Of a stretch of 20,129 nucleotides of DNA, positions 6,619 to 15,068 are shown piece after piece (the stretch's first letter is position 1; every line of letters starts with the position of its first letter). This DNA comes from DATDDB01 sp035260545 (lineage in GTDB: Bacteria; Pseudomonadota; Gammaproteobacteria; Burkholderiales; Gallionellaceae). A program made the translations under genes and the position numbers. The notes under the pieces are model-generated. The model was given only the letters and a program-made list of their open reading frames with translations. It did not search any database and was not told where the DNA came from. The stretch is from assembly GCA_035260545.1 (NCBI GenBank), contig DATFUZ010000057.1, positions 1-20,129 of the forward strand, read 5' to 3'.

Positions 6619-7035
6619 CTAGAGGGCAGCGTCCTTGAGCTTCTTGAGCGGCCGAACCTTGACCTTGACGGTCGCCGGTTTTGCGGCAAACCATTGCTCT
6701 TCGCCGGTGAAGGGATTCTTGCCGAAACGTTTGGGCTTGGCGGGCACCTTCTGGGCGGTCACCTTGAGCAAACCGGGCAGGGTGAATTCGCCAATGCCTT
6801 TTTTGTTGACTGACGCCAGCGTTGCCGCCTCCAATGCCGCCATGACCGCCTTGACCGATTTGGCCTCAACACCGCTCTGCTCGGCCAGGTGGGCCACCAG
6901 GCTTGCCTTGGTGAACGACATTTTGATCGGTTTCAACTCGGCCACTTTGGCCACGGCCTTCTTGGCGGGCGCTTTGGCGGCTGGTTTCTTGCTTGCGGTT
7001 TTGGCCTTGGTAGCCGGTTTTTTCTTGGTAGCCAT
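6619..7035 (-). CDS. HU-family DNA-binding protein with basic N-terminal tail
   Basis: This 138-aa nucleoid protein has residues 1-38 rich in Lys, Ala and Pro (KKPAAKAPAKKAVAK), resembling a histone H1-like tail, followed by an HU/IHF-type core from about residue 39. The core shows KKGIGEFTLPGLL (78-90) and RFGKNPFTGEE (103-113), the counterpart of the HU arm motif. Proteins of this build bind DNA non-specifically and compact the nucleoid. The frame is open upstream to 7191, but the ATG at 7035 has an AGGAGA Shine-Dalgarno 4 bp before it and gives the basic tail. It has its own promoter (7163-7191), so it need not depend on nrd transcription. Confidence 0.92.
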   Translation of the reverse strand: MATKKKPATKAKTASKKPAAKAPAKKAVAKVAELKPIKMSFTKASLVAHLAEQSGVEAKSVKAVMAALEAATLASVNKKGIGEFTLPGLLKVTAQKVPAKPKRFGKNPFTGEEQWFAAKPATVKVKVRPLKKLKDAAL

Positions 7036-7061
7036 AACATCTCCTGGTTGAGGATTACCCA

Positions 7062-7081
7062 GCTTTTGCGTCTGCAAAAGC
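7062..7081. other. Hairpin in the HU leader
   Basis: GCTTTTGC (7062-7069) pairs perfectly with GCAAAAGC (7074-7081) around a 4-nt loop, 27 bp upstream of the HU start and inside its predicted 5' leader. There is no U-run after it on the minus strand, so it is not a normal terminator. It could stabilise the mRNA or affect translation. Confidence 0.5.
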
Positions 7082-7162
7082 CCCGTGGCGTCTGCTGCCA
7101 AAATGCCTCGCCGAGCCACTTCGTAGACCGCTTGGCTGTGTCGCCACGCGCTGTCCCGGTGC

Positions 7163-7191
7163 AGCATAGCAGCGCGGTCCTTGAATTTCAA
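7163..7191 (-). promoter_or_regulatory. Sigma70-type promoter of the HU gene
   Basis: On the minus strand TTGAAA (-35, 7186-7191) and TATGCT (-10, 7163-7168) are separated by exactly 17 bp. It lies 18 bp past the nrdB stop and about 130 bp before the HU start. Confidence 0.7.
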
Positions 7192-7209
7192 TCACTCAGG
7201 ATGATAGCC

Positions 7210-8361
7210 TCAGTCCCACGAAAGTGCGCCGCCGCTCTGGTATTCGGTGACGCGAGTTTCGAAGAAGTTTTTTTCCTTCTTGAGGTCTATCATTTCCGCC
7301 ATCCAGGGGAAGGGGTTGGTGGCACCCGGATAGAGCAGATCCAGCCCGATCTGCTGGCAGCGGCGGTTGGCGATGAAGCGCAGGTATTCCTTGAACATGT
7401 TCGAGTTCAGGCCCAGGATGCCGCGCGGCATGGTGTCCTCTGCATAGCGGTATTCGAGCTCCACGCCCCTTTGCATCAGGGCGCGGATTTCCTCGCGGAA
7501 TTCCGGCGTCCACAGGTGGGGGTTTTCCAGCTTGATCTGGTTGATCACGTCCACGCCGAAGTTGAGGTGCATGGATTCGTCGCGCATGATGTACTGGTAT
7601 TGCTCGGCGGCGCCTGTCATCTTGTTCTGGCGGCCCAGCGCGAGGATCTGCACGAAGCCGACATAGAAGAACAGGCCTTCCATGATGCAGGCGAAGACGA
7701 TGAGGCTCTTGAGCAGCTTCTGGTCGTTTTCGGGCGTTCCGGTGCGGAAATCCGGATCGGTCAGGGTGTCGATGAACGGAATGAGGAACTCGTCCTTGTC
7801 GCGGATGCTGGACACTTCGTGGTAGGCGTTGAACACCTCGCCTTCGTTCAGGCCCAGGCTCTCCACGATGTACTGGTAGGCGTGGGTGTGGATGGCCTCC
7901 TCGAATGCCTGCCGCAGCAGGAACTGGCGGCATTCGGGATTGGTGATGTGGCGGTAGGTGCCGAGCACGATGTTGTTCGCGGCCAGGCTGTCGGCGGTGG
8001 TGAAGAAGCCCAGGTTGCGCTTGACGATGCGGCGCTCGTCCTCGGTGAGGCCGTTGGGGTTCTTCCACAGTGCGATGTCGGCGGACATATTCACTTCCTG
8101 CGGCATCCAGTGGTTGGCGCAGGCGGAGAGGTATTTCTCCCAGGCCCATTTGTACTTGAACGGCACGAGCTGGTTGACGTCCGCATTGCAGTTTATGATG
8201 CGCTTGTCCTCCACCTTGATGCGGCCGGTGCCGGCAGAGGCGATGGTGTAGCCGTGGTCGGGGCTGCCCTTCTCGGGCACGGGCGGCACAGGGGCGGCGG
8301 CGCCCATGCGCGAGCCGGCGGGCATCGTTGCAGGTGTCGGTTCGTCGTCAAAACTCAGCAT
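7210..8361 (-). CDS. nrdB: Class Ia ribonucleotide reductase beta subunit
   Basis: This 383-aa NrdB houses the diiron-tyrosyl radical cofactor that starts reduction of ribonucleoside diphosphates by NrdA in the cytoplasm. All six metal ligands are visible by motif: Asp124 (TTADSLAANN), Glu155 and His158 (EEAIHTHAY), Glu228 (IMEGLFF), Glu262 and His265 (RDESMHLNFG). The radical tyrosine is Tyr162, so this is the classical tyrosyl type. The C-terminal tail keeps Tyr374 in VTEYQSGG, part of the radical relay and the NrdA-binding peptide. A ~35-residue Pro/Ala-rich leader precedes the core. The ATG has a GAGGAGAG Shine-Dalgarno 7 bp upstream and lies 58 bp after nrdA, so both share the nrdA promoter. 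Confidence 0.97.
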   Translation of the reverse strand: MLSFDDEPTPATMPAGSRMGAAAPVPPVPEKGSPDHGYTIASAGTGRIKVEDKRIINCNADVNQLVPFKYKWAWEKYLSACANHWMPQEVNMSADIALWKNPNGLTEDERRIVKRNLGFFTTADSLAANNIVLGTYRHITNPECRQFLLRQAFEEAIHTHAYQYIVESLGLNEGEVFNAYHEVSSIRDKDEFLIPFIDTLTDPDFRTGTPENDQKLLKSLIVFACIMEGLFFYVGFVQILALGRQNKMTGAAEQYQYIMRDESMHLNFGVDVINQIKLENPHLWTPEFREEIRALMQRGVELEYRYAEDTMPRGILGLNSNMFKEYLRFIANRRCQQIGLDLLYPGATNPFPWMAEMIDLKKEKNFFETRVTEYQSGGALSWD

Positions 8362-8419
8362 TCATCTCTCCTCGTATTCTGTTGTTCCATTGCAACTGCT
8401 TGCGGACATTCCGTAGACG

Positions 8420-11275
8420 TCACTGGCAGGCTTCGCATTCCGGGTTGTCTATGGAACAGAATTTGGCTTCTTCGGCCTCGGGTACCGTACTGGAAACGGC
8501 GTTCAGCGTGCCGGCGCGCGAGGTGGATTTTTCCGCCGAGGTCGCGCCCAGGGTGCGCAGGTAATAGGTGGTCTTCAGGCCGCGCACCCAGGCCAGCTTG
8601 TAGGTTTCGTCGAGCTTGCGGCCGGAGACGCCAGCCATATAGATGTTGAGCGACTGCGCCTGGTCTATCCATTTCTGGCGGCGCGAGGCGGCCTCGATCA
8701 GCCATTGCGGCTCGACCTCGAACGCGGTGGCATACAGGCGGCGCAGGTCGGCGGGGATGCGGTCTATCTTGGCCAAGCTGCCGTCGAAATACTTGAGGTC
8801 GGAGATCATCACTTCGTCCCACATGCCGAGCTGCTTGAGGTCGCGCACCAGGTGGTCGTTGATCACGGTAAATTCGCCGGACAGGTTGGATTTCACGAAG
8901 ATGTTCTGGTAGGTCGGCTCGATGCTGGCCGCAACCCCCACGATGTTGGAGATGGTCGCGGTGGGCGCGATGGCGATACAGTTGGAGTTGCGCATGCCGT
9001 GCTGGGCGATCTTTGCGCGCAGGGCGTCCCAGTCCATGGTGGTTGAGCTGTCGACTTCGACGTAGCCGCCGCGCGATTCGGCCAGCAGGGCGATGCTGTC
9101 CTGCGGCAGGATGCCACGGTCCCACAGGCTGCCGCGATAGCTCGAGTAGCGGCCGCGCTCCGCGGCCAGTTCGCTGGACGCCCAATAGGCGTAGTAGCAT
9201 ACCGCTTCCATGGAGCGGTCGGCGAATTCCACCGCCTCCTCGGAGGCGTAGGGCAGGCGCAGTTCATGCAGCGCATCCTGGAAGCCCATGATGCCCATGC
9301 CCACGGGACGGTGCTTTAGGTTGGCGGTGCGCGCCTTGCCCACGGCATAGTAGTTGATGTCGATCACGTTATCCAGCATGCGCATGGCAGTGTGGATGGT
9401 GCGCTTGAGCTTGTCGTGGTCGAGCTGGCCGAACTTCTCGTGGCCCTGCGGATAGAGGTGTGCGGCAAGGTTCACCGAGCCCAGGTTACACACGGCAATT
9501 TCGGTGTCGGAAGTGTTGAGCGTGATCTCGGTGCACAGGTTGGAGCTGTGCACCACGCCCACGTGCTGTTGCGGGGAGCGGATATTGCACGGGTCCTTGA
9601 AGGTGACCCAGGGGTGACCGGTCTCAAACAGCATGGTGAGCATCTTGCGCCACAGGGTCTGCGCGGGGACCTTCCGGAACAGCTTGATCTCGCCTGCCTC
9701 GGCCTTGGCCTCGTAGGCGGTGTAGGCAGCCTCGAAGTCCTTGCCGAACTTGTCGTGCAGGTCCGGGCAGGTGGAGGGCGAGAACAGCGTCCACTCGCCG
9801 CCTTCCATCACGCGCTTCATGAACAGATCGGGAATCCAGTTCGCGGTATTCATGTCGTGGGTGCGGCGGCGGTCGTCGCCGGTGTTCTTGCGCAGCTCGA
9901 GGAATTCCTCGATGTCGAGGTGCCAGGTCTCGAGATAGGCGCACACCGCGCCCTTGCGCTTGCCGCCCTGGTTCACGGCCACGGCGGTGTCGTTCACCAC
10001 CTTGAGGAAAGGCACGACGCCCTGCGACTTGCCGTTGGTGCCCTTGATGTGGCTGCCCAGCGCGCGCACATTGCTCCAGTCGTTGCCGAGACCTCCCGCG
10101 AACTTGGACAGCAGTGCGTTTTCCTTCAGCGCCTCGTAGATGCCGTCCAGGTCGTCGGAGACGGTGGTCAGGTAGCAGGAGGAGAGCTGCGAGCGGCGCG
10201 TGCCGGAGTTGAACAGCGTCGGTGTAGAGCTCATGAAGTCGAAGCTGGAGAGCAGGCGATAGAACTCGATGGCTCGCGCGTCGCGGTCCACCTCGTTAAG
10301 CGCCAGCCCCATGGCCACGCGCATGAAGAAGGCCTGGGGCAGTTCGATGCGCTGGTCTTCGATGTGCAGGAAATAGCGGTCATACAGGGTTTGCAGGCCA
10401 AGATAGCCGAATTGCAGGTCGCGGCTGGCGTCCAACTCCTGCGCCAGGCGCGGCAGATCGAACTGCGCCAACTCATCGTTGAGCAGCTCGGCCTCGATGC
10501 CGCGCTTGATGAATCCGGGGAAATAGTCGACATAGCGCTGGGGCATTTCCGCCTGCTTGACGGTCTCGCCCAGGATTTCGCAGCAGATGTTGTTCAGCAG
10601 CAGGCGCGCGGTGACGAAACCGTAGGCGGGATCCTGCTCGATGAGGGAACGCGCGGACAGGATCACGCACTTGCGCACCTCCTCCACGGGGACGCCGTCA
10701 TACAGGTCCTTCAACGTCATCTGCAGTATGCGGCCGGCATCGACCGCCTCACCCAGGCCCGCGCAGGCATCCTGGATCAGGCCGGAAAGCTCACCCTCAT
10801 TGAGCGGGCGCTGCACGCCCTTGTCCAGGACATTGATTACGTAGGCAGCCGGCTGGCTCTCCTGCCTGGCCTTGCCGCGCTCGCGCGAGCGGGCCTCGCG
10901 ATAAAGCACATAGGCGCGCGCCACGTCGTGCTCGCCCGAACGCATCAGCGCCAGCTCGACCTGATCCTGGATGTCCTCAATGTGCAGCGTGCCGCCGTGC
11001 GGCTGGCGGCGCATCAGCGCGCCGACCACGGCAGCGGTCAATTGCTCGACCAGTTCGCGCACGCGAGCCGAAGCGGCGCCCTGCCCGCCATTCACGGCGA
11101 TGAAGGCCTTGGTCATGGCGATGGAAATCTTGGCTGGCTCGAAAGGCACAACCGATCCATTGCGGCGGATTACCCGATATTGGTCAAACGCGGTCGTGCC
11201 GCTCGCCTCCGGCGGGAGGGTTTGGTCCTGGACAGGAACGTTTGAAGAAAAACTGGCCCCAGTGGTGTGTAGCAT
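8420..11275 (-). CDS. nrdA: Class Ia ribonucleotide reductase alpha subunit
   Basis: This 951-aa catalytic subunit reduces NDPs to dNDPs. Residues ~33-130 are an ATP-cone (RVIRRNGSVVPFEPAKI), the dATP/ATP activity switch. Residues ~142-220 look like a second, degenerate cone, as in the similarly long Pseudomonas aeruginosa NrdA. Catalytic residues by motif are Cys367 (QLSSCYL), Asn579-Cys581-Glu583 (SNLCTEI), Cys596 (AVCNLGS), the radical-relay pair Tyr904/905 (KTTYYLRT), and the C-terminal thioredoxin-exchange pair Cys947/Cys950 (CEAC). The frame is open to 11320, but the ATG at 11275 is preceded by GGGAGC at 6 bp. An NrdR palindrome and promoter lie upstream. Confidence 0.97.
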   Translation of the reverse strand: MLHTTGASFSSNVPVQDQTLPPEASGTTAFDQYRVIRRNGSVVPFEPAKISIAMTKAFIAVNGGQGAASARVRELVEQLTAAVVGALMRRQPHGGTLHIEDIQDQVELALMRSGEHDVARAYVLYREARSRERGKARQESQPAAYVINVLDKGVQRPLNEGELSGLIQDACAGLGEAVDAGRILQMTLKDLYDGVPVEEVRKCVILSARSLIEQDPAYGFVTARLLLNNICCEILGETVKQAEMPQRYVDYFPGFIKRGIEAELLNDELAQFDLPRLAQELDASRDLQFGYLGLQTLYDRYFLHIEDQRIELPQAFFMRVAMGLALNEVDRDARAIEFYRLLSSFDFMSSTPTLFNSGTRRSQLSSCYLTTVSDDLDGIYEALKENALLSKFAGGLGNDWSNVRALGSHIKGTNGKSQGVVPFLKVVNDTAVAVNQGGKRKGAVCAYLETWHLDIEEFLELRKNTGDDRRRTHDMNTANWIPDLFMKRVMEGGEWTLFSPSTCPDLHDKFGKDFEAAYTAYEAKAEAGEIKLFRKVPAQTLWRKMLTMLFETGHPWVTFKDPCNIRSPQQHVGVVHSSNLCTEITLNTSDTEIAVCNLGSVNLAAHLYPQGHEKFGQLDHDKLKRTIHTAMRMLDNVIDINYYAVGKARTANLKHRPVGMGIMGFQDALHELRLPYASEEAVEFADRSMEAVCYYAYWASSELAAERGRYSSYRGSLWDRGILPQDSIALLAESRGGYVEVDSSTTMDWDALRAKIAQHGMRNSNCIAIAPTATISNIVGVAASIEPTYQNIFVKSNLSGEFTVINDHLVRDLKQLGMWDEVMISDLKYFDGSLAKIDRIPADLRRLYATAFEVEPQWLIEAASRRQKWIDQAQSLNIYMAGVSGRKLDETYKLAWVRGLKTTYYLRTLGATSAEKSTSRAGTLNAVSSTVPEAEEAKFCSIDNPECEACQ

Positions 11276-11284
11276 GCGACGCTC

Positions 11285-11297
11285 CCATATATTATGG
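11285..11297 (-). promoter_or_regulatory. Weak second NrdR-box candidate
   Basis: CCATATATTATGG has matching CCATA/TATGG arms and lies 40 bp (centre to centre) from the strong box, about four helical turns. NrdR usually binds paired boxes on one DNA face. Only about half of the consensus positions match, so this is tentative. Confidence 0.3.
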
Positions 11298-11322
11298 CCG
11301 GGCGAGGCCCGAAAAATCAAAA

Positions 11323-11340
11323 ACCACTATATATAGTGGT
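11323..11340 (-). promoter_or_regulatory. NrdR box upstream of nrdA
   Basis: ACCACTATATATAGTGGT is a perfect 18-bp palindrome fitting the NrdR consensus core (CwATATATwG). NrdR is the nucleotide-sensing repressor of bacterial nrd operons. The box lies just downstream of the predicted -10, roughly +14 to +31, where a bound repressor would block transcription. Confidence 0.88.
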
Positions 11341-11360
11341 CCGCCATGTATTTTGTGCTA

Positions 11361-11388
11361 ATTGTAGTAGATCGCCCGATTTATGCAA
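11361..11388 (-). promoter_or_regulatory. Promoter of nrdAB
   Basis: On the minus strand TTGCAT (11383-11388) and TACAAT (11361-11366) are 16 bp apart, immediately upstream of the NrdR palindrome. The predicted start near 11354 gives a leader of about 80 nt. A 10-bp palindrome TATCTAGATA (11399-11408) lies just upstream of the -35. Confidence 0.65.
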
Positions 11389-11520
11389 GCGCTAATTTTA
11401 TCTAGATAACCGCCTTCGGGATATGCACTTTGAATGCATTGGGAATTTTTTCGCGCGGCGGGACGCACACGCGACGCGGCCCGGTTGCGCGGGGGAGCGA
11501 GGGCAGCGCCGAAATGCGGC

Positions 11521-12090
11521 TCAGGGGGCCGAAGCGCCCCGGCCAATCAGGCGCCGGTAGCGCGGCCAGTCGAAATGCGGACCCGGGTCGGTCTTGCGTC
11601 CGGGGGCAATTTCCGAGTGGCCGGCAATGCTGTCGATGGGATAGACGCGGCAAAGCCTGCGGGTGAGGCGGGCCAGCGCGGCATATTGAGCGTCGGCGAA
11701 CGGCCCGTGGTCGTCGCCCTCCAGTTCTATGCCAATCGAGAAATCGTTGCAGCGCGCGCGGCCCTGCCAGCTTGAAGCGCCGGCATGCCAGGCGCGCATC
11801 CCGCAGGGGACGAACTGGATGATCTCGCCGTTGCGCCGGATCAGGAAATGGGCCGAGACTTTCAACCCTTCCAGTTGCGCGAAATAGGGGTGCGCGGCGG
11901 AATCCAGGGCATTGGTGAACAGCCGGATGATGGCATCGCCCTCGAACACTCCGGGCGGCAGGCTGATGTTATGGATGACCAGCAGGCCAATGCGCTCGCC
12001 GGCGGGCCGCCGGTCATGGTTGGGCGAAGCGATGCGGCGCGCGCCGCTGAACCATCCGCTTTGATCAGGCTTCACCGTCGGCCCCGCCAT
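11521..12090 (-). CDS. ampD: 1,6-anhydro-N-acetylmuramyl-L-alanine amidase AmpD
   Basis: This 189-aa cytoplasmic zinc amidase cleaves the peptide from anhydro-muropeptides during cell-wall recycling. Motifs: LLVIHNISLPPG with zinc ligand His40, a catalytic Glu122 in SIGIELEG, and AGHSEIAPGRKTDPGPHFDW with His158 and Asp168 as the remaining ligands. There is no signal peptide, as expected for AmpD and unlike periplasmic amidases. The ATG at 12090 overlaps the end of pilR by 26 bp; a GTG at 12075 after GGCGGGG is an alternative start. No ampR/ampC pair is in the window, so the role here is presumably recycling. Confidence 0.95.
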   Translation of the reverse strand: MAGPTVKPDQSGWFSGARRIASPNHDRRPAGERIGLLVIHNISLPPGVFEGDAIIRLFTNALDSAAHPYFAQLEGLKVSAHFLIRRNGEIIQFVPCGMRAWHAGASSWQGRARCNDFSIGIELEGDDHGPFADAQYAALARLTRRLCRVYPIDSIAGHSEIAPGRKTDPGPHFDWPRYRRLIGRGASAP

Positions 12091-13444
12091 CCTGCTCGGT
12101 GATGCCCAGCCGCCCCATGCGGTAGCGCAGGGCGCGGAAGGAGATGCCCAGCAGCTTGGCCGCCGCAGTGCGGTTGAAGTCCGTTTGCTGCAATGCCCGC
12201 AGGATGGCCCGGCGCTCCAGGCGATCCAGCAGTTCAGGCAGGGGATATTTGCCGGTGGCGGCGCCCAGCGTGAGGCTCCCCGTAATTTCGGCCGGGGGGA
12301 GATGAAGGTCGGCCGGGGTGATCAGGCCGCCGTTGCACAGGGCGAGCGCGCGCTCGATCAGATTCTCCAGTTCGCGGACGTTCCCGGGGAAATCGTAGGT
12401 GCGCAGCGACTCCAGCGCATCCGGCGTGAATTCCACCTGGAGATCGCCGCGCAGGCGGGTCAGCATCTGGCGGGCGATGCCGGGAATGTCTTCGCGCATT
12501 TCGCGCAGTGCGGGCATGTGGAGAGCAATCACGTTCAGACGGTAATACAGATCCTGGCGGAATTTTCCCGACTGCACCTGTTCGGCAAGCGAGCGATGCG
12601 TCGCACTGATGATGCGCACGTCCACCGGCTCTTCCTGGGTATCGCCCACCTTGCGCACCTTTTTCTCCTGAATGGCGCGCAGCAGCTTGACCTGCATGGA
12701 GAGCGGCAAGTCGGCCACCTCGTCCAGAAACAGCGTACCGCCGTTCGCCGCCTGGAAGAAGCCGTCGCGATCGCGATCCGCCCCGGTGAATGCACCCTTG
12801 CGATAGCCGAAAAATTCGCTTTCCATCAATGCTTCCGGAATCGCGCCGCAATTCACGGCGATGAAGGGCTGGCCGTGCCGCACACTCTTTTCCACAATAA
12901 GGCGAGCCGCGAGCTCCTTGCCGCTGCCCGATTCGCCGCTGATGTGCACCGGCGCCTGGCTGCGCGCGACGCGTGCAATAAGATCGCGCGCGCGCTGCAT
13001 GGCCGGTGACTGCCCCAGCAGTATGGCCGTACCCGCCGACCGTTCGCCATGCGGCTCGCTCAGCTTTAGCGCGGACGTGACCAGAGCGCGCAACTGATCC
13101 AGCGCGACCGGTTTGGAAAGATAGTCGAACGCGCCGGCCTTGAGCACGGTGATGGCGTTCTCCATGTTGCCATGGGCGGTGATCGCGGCCACCGGCACCT
13201 CGGGATGATTCGCCGCCACGTGGCGCACCACTTCGAGGCCGCTGCCGTCGGGCAGCCGCATGTCGGTCAGGCAGAGCTGGTATTTGCGGGTGTCGAGCTG
13301 GCGACGCGCCTCACCAACGGTGTCGGCCCGCCCCACTTCCAGGCCCATGCGCATCAGCGCCAGTTCCAGCAGATCGAGCAGATCCTTCTCGTCGTCAACG
13401 ATCAGCACGTGTGCGCGGCCGTCCTGTTGTTTCTCAGTGCTCAC
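12065..13444 (-). CDS. pilR: Sigma54-dependent response regulator PilR
   Basis: This 459-aa NtrC-type activator has a receiver domain (residues ~12-125) with Asp61 in CLTDMRLPDG and Lys111. The AAA+ domain (~140-370) has Walker A GESGSGKE (170-177), the sigma54-contacting GAFTGA loop (217-222) and Walker B FLDE (239-242). A C-terminal Fis-type helix-turn-helix follows (NRTAAAKLLGISFRALRYR, ~424-442). In the PilRS family this regulator turns on pilin genes through sigma54. Its start overlaps the end of pilS by 11 bp, indicating coupled translation. pilA is not in view; a sigma54-like promoter lies nearby at 15474. Confidence 0.93.
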   Translation of the reverse strand: MSTEKQQDGRAHVLIVDDEKDLLDLLELALMRMGLEVGRADTVGEARRQLDTRKYQLCLTDMRLPDGSGLEVVRHVAANHPEVPVAAITAHGNMENAITVLKAGAFDYLSKPVALDQLRALVTSALKLSEPHGERSAGTAILLGQSPAMQRARDLIARVARSQAPVHISGESGSGKELAARLIVEKSVRHGQPFIAVNCGAIPEALMESEFFGYRKGAFTGADRDRDGFFQAANGGTLFLDEVADLPLSMQVKLLRAIQEKKVRKVGDTQEEPVDVRIISATHRSLAEQVQSGKFRQDLYYRLNVIALHMPALREMREDIPGIARQMLTRLRGDLQVEFTPDALESLRTYDFPGNVRELENLIERALALCNGGLITPADLHLPPAEITGSLTLGAATGKYPLPELLDRLERRAILRALQQTDFNRTAAAKLLGISFRALRYRMGRLGITEQDGGADGEA

Positions 13445-15068
13445 TTACCCCTCCAAAGGTGATGCGGAAAGCCGCGCCGCCGCCCGGGTGGCGCACGTAT
13501 TCGAGGGCAGCCCCGTTGGCCTCGCACAGTTCCCGTGCAATATACAGGCCCAGTCCGGTGCCGCTGGATTCGGTGGTGAAAAACGGCTCGAAGAGCTGCT
13601 GTTCCATGGCGGGCGAAACACCGGCGCCGTCGTCGGACACGTCGAGGCTCACCACGCCATCGACGGTCTTGGCGGCAACCAGCTTGACGCTGGCGGCCTG
13701 CTTGCTGCAATAGCGCATGGCGTTGCCGCACAGATTCCACAGCACCTGGTTGAGGTGACCACGGTCGAACGTAATCTCGCAAGCCGGCTGTATCTCGAGT
13801 ACAAACATGGCGGGCGGGGCGTGTTCCGCCTGACAGATGTCGCGGACAAAATAATGCAGCTCATCCCCGAGGTTCATGTGCTCGGGCTGGGCTCGATCAC
13901 GCCGGTTGAGCTGCATGACATCCTGCACGATGCTGTTGAGGCGGCGCGTATTCTGGATGATGATGTCCACCAACCGGTCTTGCGCGGGACCTTCCTTTTC
14001 CTCGCGGAACAGCTCTACGGCGTAGCTGATCGCGGACAGCGGGTTGCGGATTTCGTGCGCGATGTTGGCCGTGAGGCGCCCCAGCGCCGCCAGCTTGATC
14101 TGGCGTGCCTGAGCCTGCACGCGCTGCATATCCTCCAGGATGAGCAGCGCACCGCCAAAATCTTCCTGGCGCACCGGCAAAAAGCGCACGCGCACCAGGC
14201 GGTCGGTCGACGGCAGGCGCAGGCCCTCCGATGCCGAAGCGGTGTCGCTGCGCCAGGCGGAGAACATCGCCGCAAGACGGGGCGCGCACTCCTGCAAGGT
14301 GGCGCCGGCATGGCCGGAAAGATCGCAACCCAGCAGACGCTCGGCACTGGGATTGTGCTGCCTGATCGCACCACCCTCATCCACCACCAGCACTCCGTCG
14401 GGCAGGCCCTGGATCACCAGACGGTTGGCCTCCTCCATGTTCGCGAGTTCGGCGCCACGCTGAGTGGCCAGCCGCTCGCTGGCGACTGCGTATTTGGCAA
14501 GCGTGTGCGCGGACCACGCCACGGCAAAATAGGCGGTACTCAGCAGACCGACCTGGAAGTACTGCATGATGTCGGCATCGGCGGTGAGCACGGCGTAAAA
14601 ATGTTCCAGCAGCATGGTGATGCTGGCGATGGCGGCGAAGAACAGGGTGATCCGTCCGCGGCTGATCATGCCCGCGGCCGCGAGCGACACCATCAGCAGG
14701 ATGCCCAGTCCGGACTGGACGCCGCCTGCGGCGTATGTCAGCACGGCCACGCAGGCTATGTCTATCCCCACCTGCGCCCCGAGCTGCAGCGAAAAGCCCG
14801 GCTTGCGCAGCTTGATCGCCAGCAGGGAGGCGAGCACCGAAAGCGCATACGCGATGCTGGCGTGGTAGAACAGCGGCTGCCCGTACGGCCCGAGTTGCAG
14901 CACTTCAGCGTGCATGCCGAACAGAAACACCAGGACGCAGCCGAGGATAAGGCGGTAGATATTAAAGAAGTACAGGGTCCGCCACAACGCCTCCGGCGAG
15001 GGCGGGGAATAAGGCCGCAAGCGGAAGATCTGGGTCTGGGCGGTTGCGCTGCTATCCTGCATTGCCAT
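13434..15068 (-). CDS. pilS: Membrane sensor histidine kinase PilS
   Basis: A histidine kinase of about 544 aa. The N-terminal ~200 residues hold several hydrophobic helices (IYRLILGCVLVFLFGM, FFAAIASITMLLEHF), matching the six-helix sensor of PilS. A PAS-like segment follows (GLPDGVLVVDEGGAIRQHNP). The H-box IAHEIRNPLSAI contains the phospho-accepting His (about 338 from this start). The ATPase part shows NQVLWNLCGNAMRYC, DDGAGVSP and GTGLGLYIARELCE. The first ATG is at 15068, with another at 15062 and a TTG at 15092; none has a good Shine-Dalgarno. The start overlaps the PP0621 gene, suggesting coupled translation. The partner is PilR. Confidence 0.92.
   Translation of the reverse strand: MAMQDSSATAQTQIFRLRPYSPPSPEALWRTLYFFNIYRLILGCVLVFLFGMHAEVLQLGPYGQPLFYHASIAYALSVLASLLAIKLRKPGFSLQLGAQVGIDIACVAVLTYAAGGVQSGLGILLMVSLAAAGMISRGRITLFFAAIASITMLLEHFYAVLTADADIMQYFQVGLLSTAYFAVAWSAHTLAKYAVASERLATQRGAELANMEEANRLVIQGLPDGVLVVDEGGAIRQHNPSAERLLGCDLSGHAGATLQECAPRLAAMFSAWRSDTASASEGLRLPSTDRLVRVRFLPVRQEDFGGALLILEDMQRVQAQARQIKLAALGRLTANIAHEIRNPLSAISYAVELFREEKEGPAQDRLVDIIIQNTRRLNSIVQDVMQLNRRDRAQPEHMNLGDELHYFVRDICQAEHAPPAMFVLEIQPACEITFDRGHLNQVLWNLCGNAMRYCSKQAASVKLVAAKTVDGVVSLDVSDDGAGVSPAMEQQLFEPFFTTESSGTGLGLYIARELCEANGAALEYVRHPGGGAAFRITFGGVSEH

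Noticed and set aside
6889..8649. 586-codon plus-strand open frame opposite HU and nrdB
   Set aside because: It is the GC-rich mirror of well-supported genes on the minus strand and has no recognisable domain.
9392..11245. 617-codon plus-strand open frame opposite nrdA
   Set aside because: Antisense shadow of nrdA; its length reflects codon bias of the real gene.
11343..11358. Third NrdR-box-like sequence near the nrdA -10
   Set aside because: It matches only a few consensus positions and lies 19 bp from the strong box, which does not fit paired binding well.
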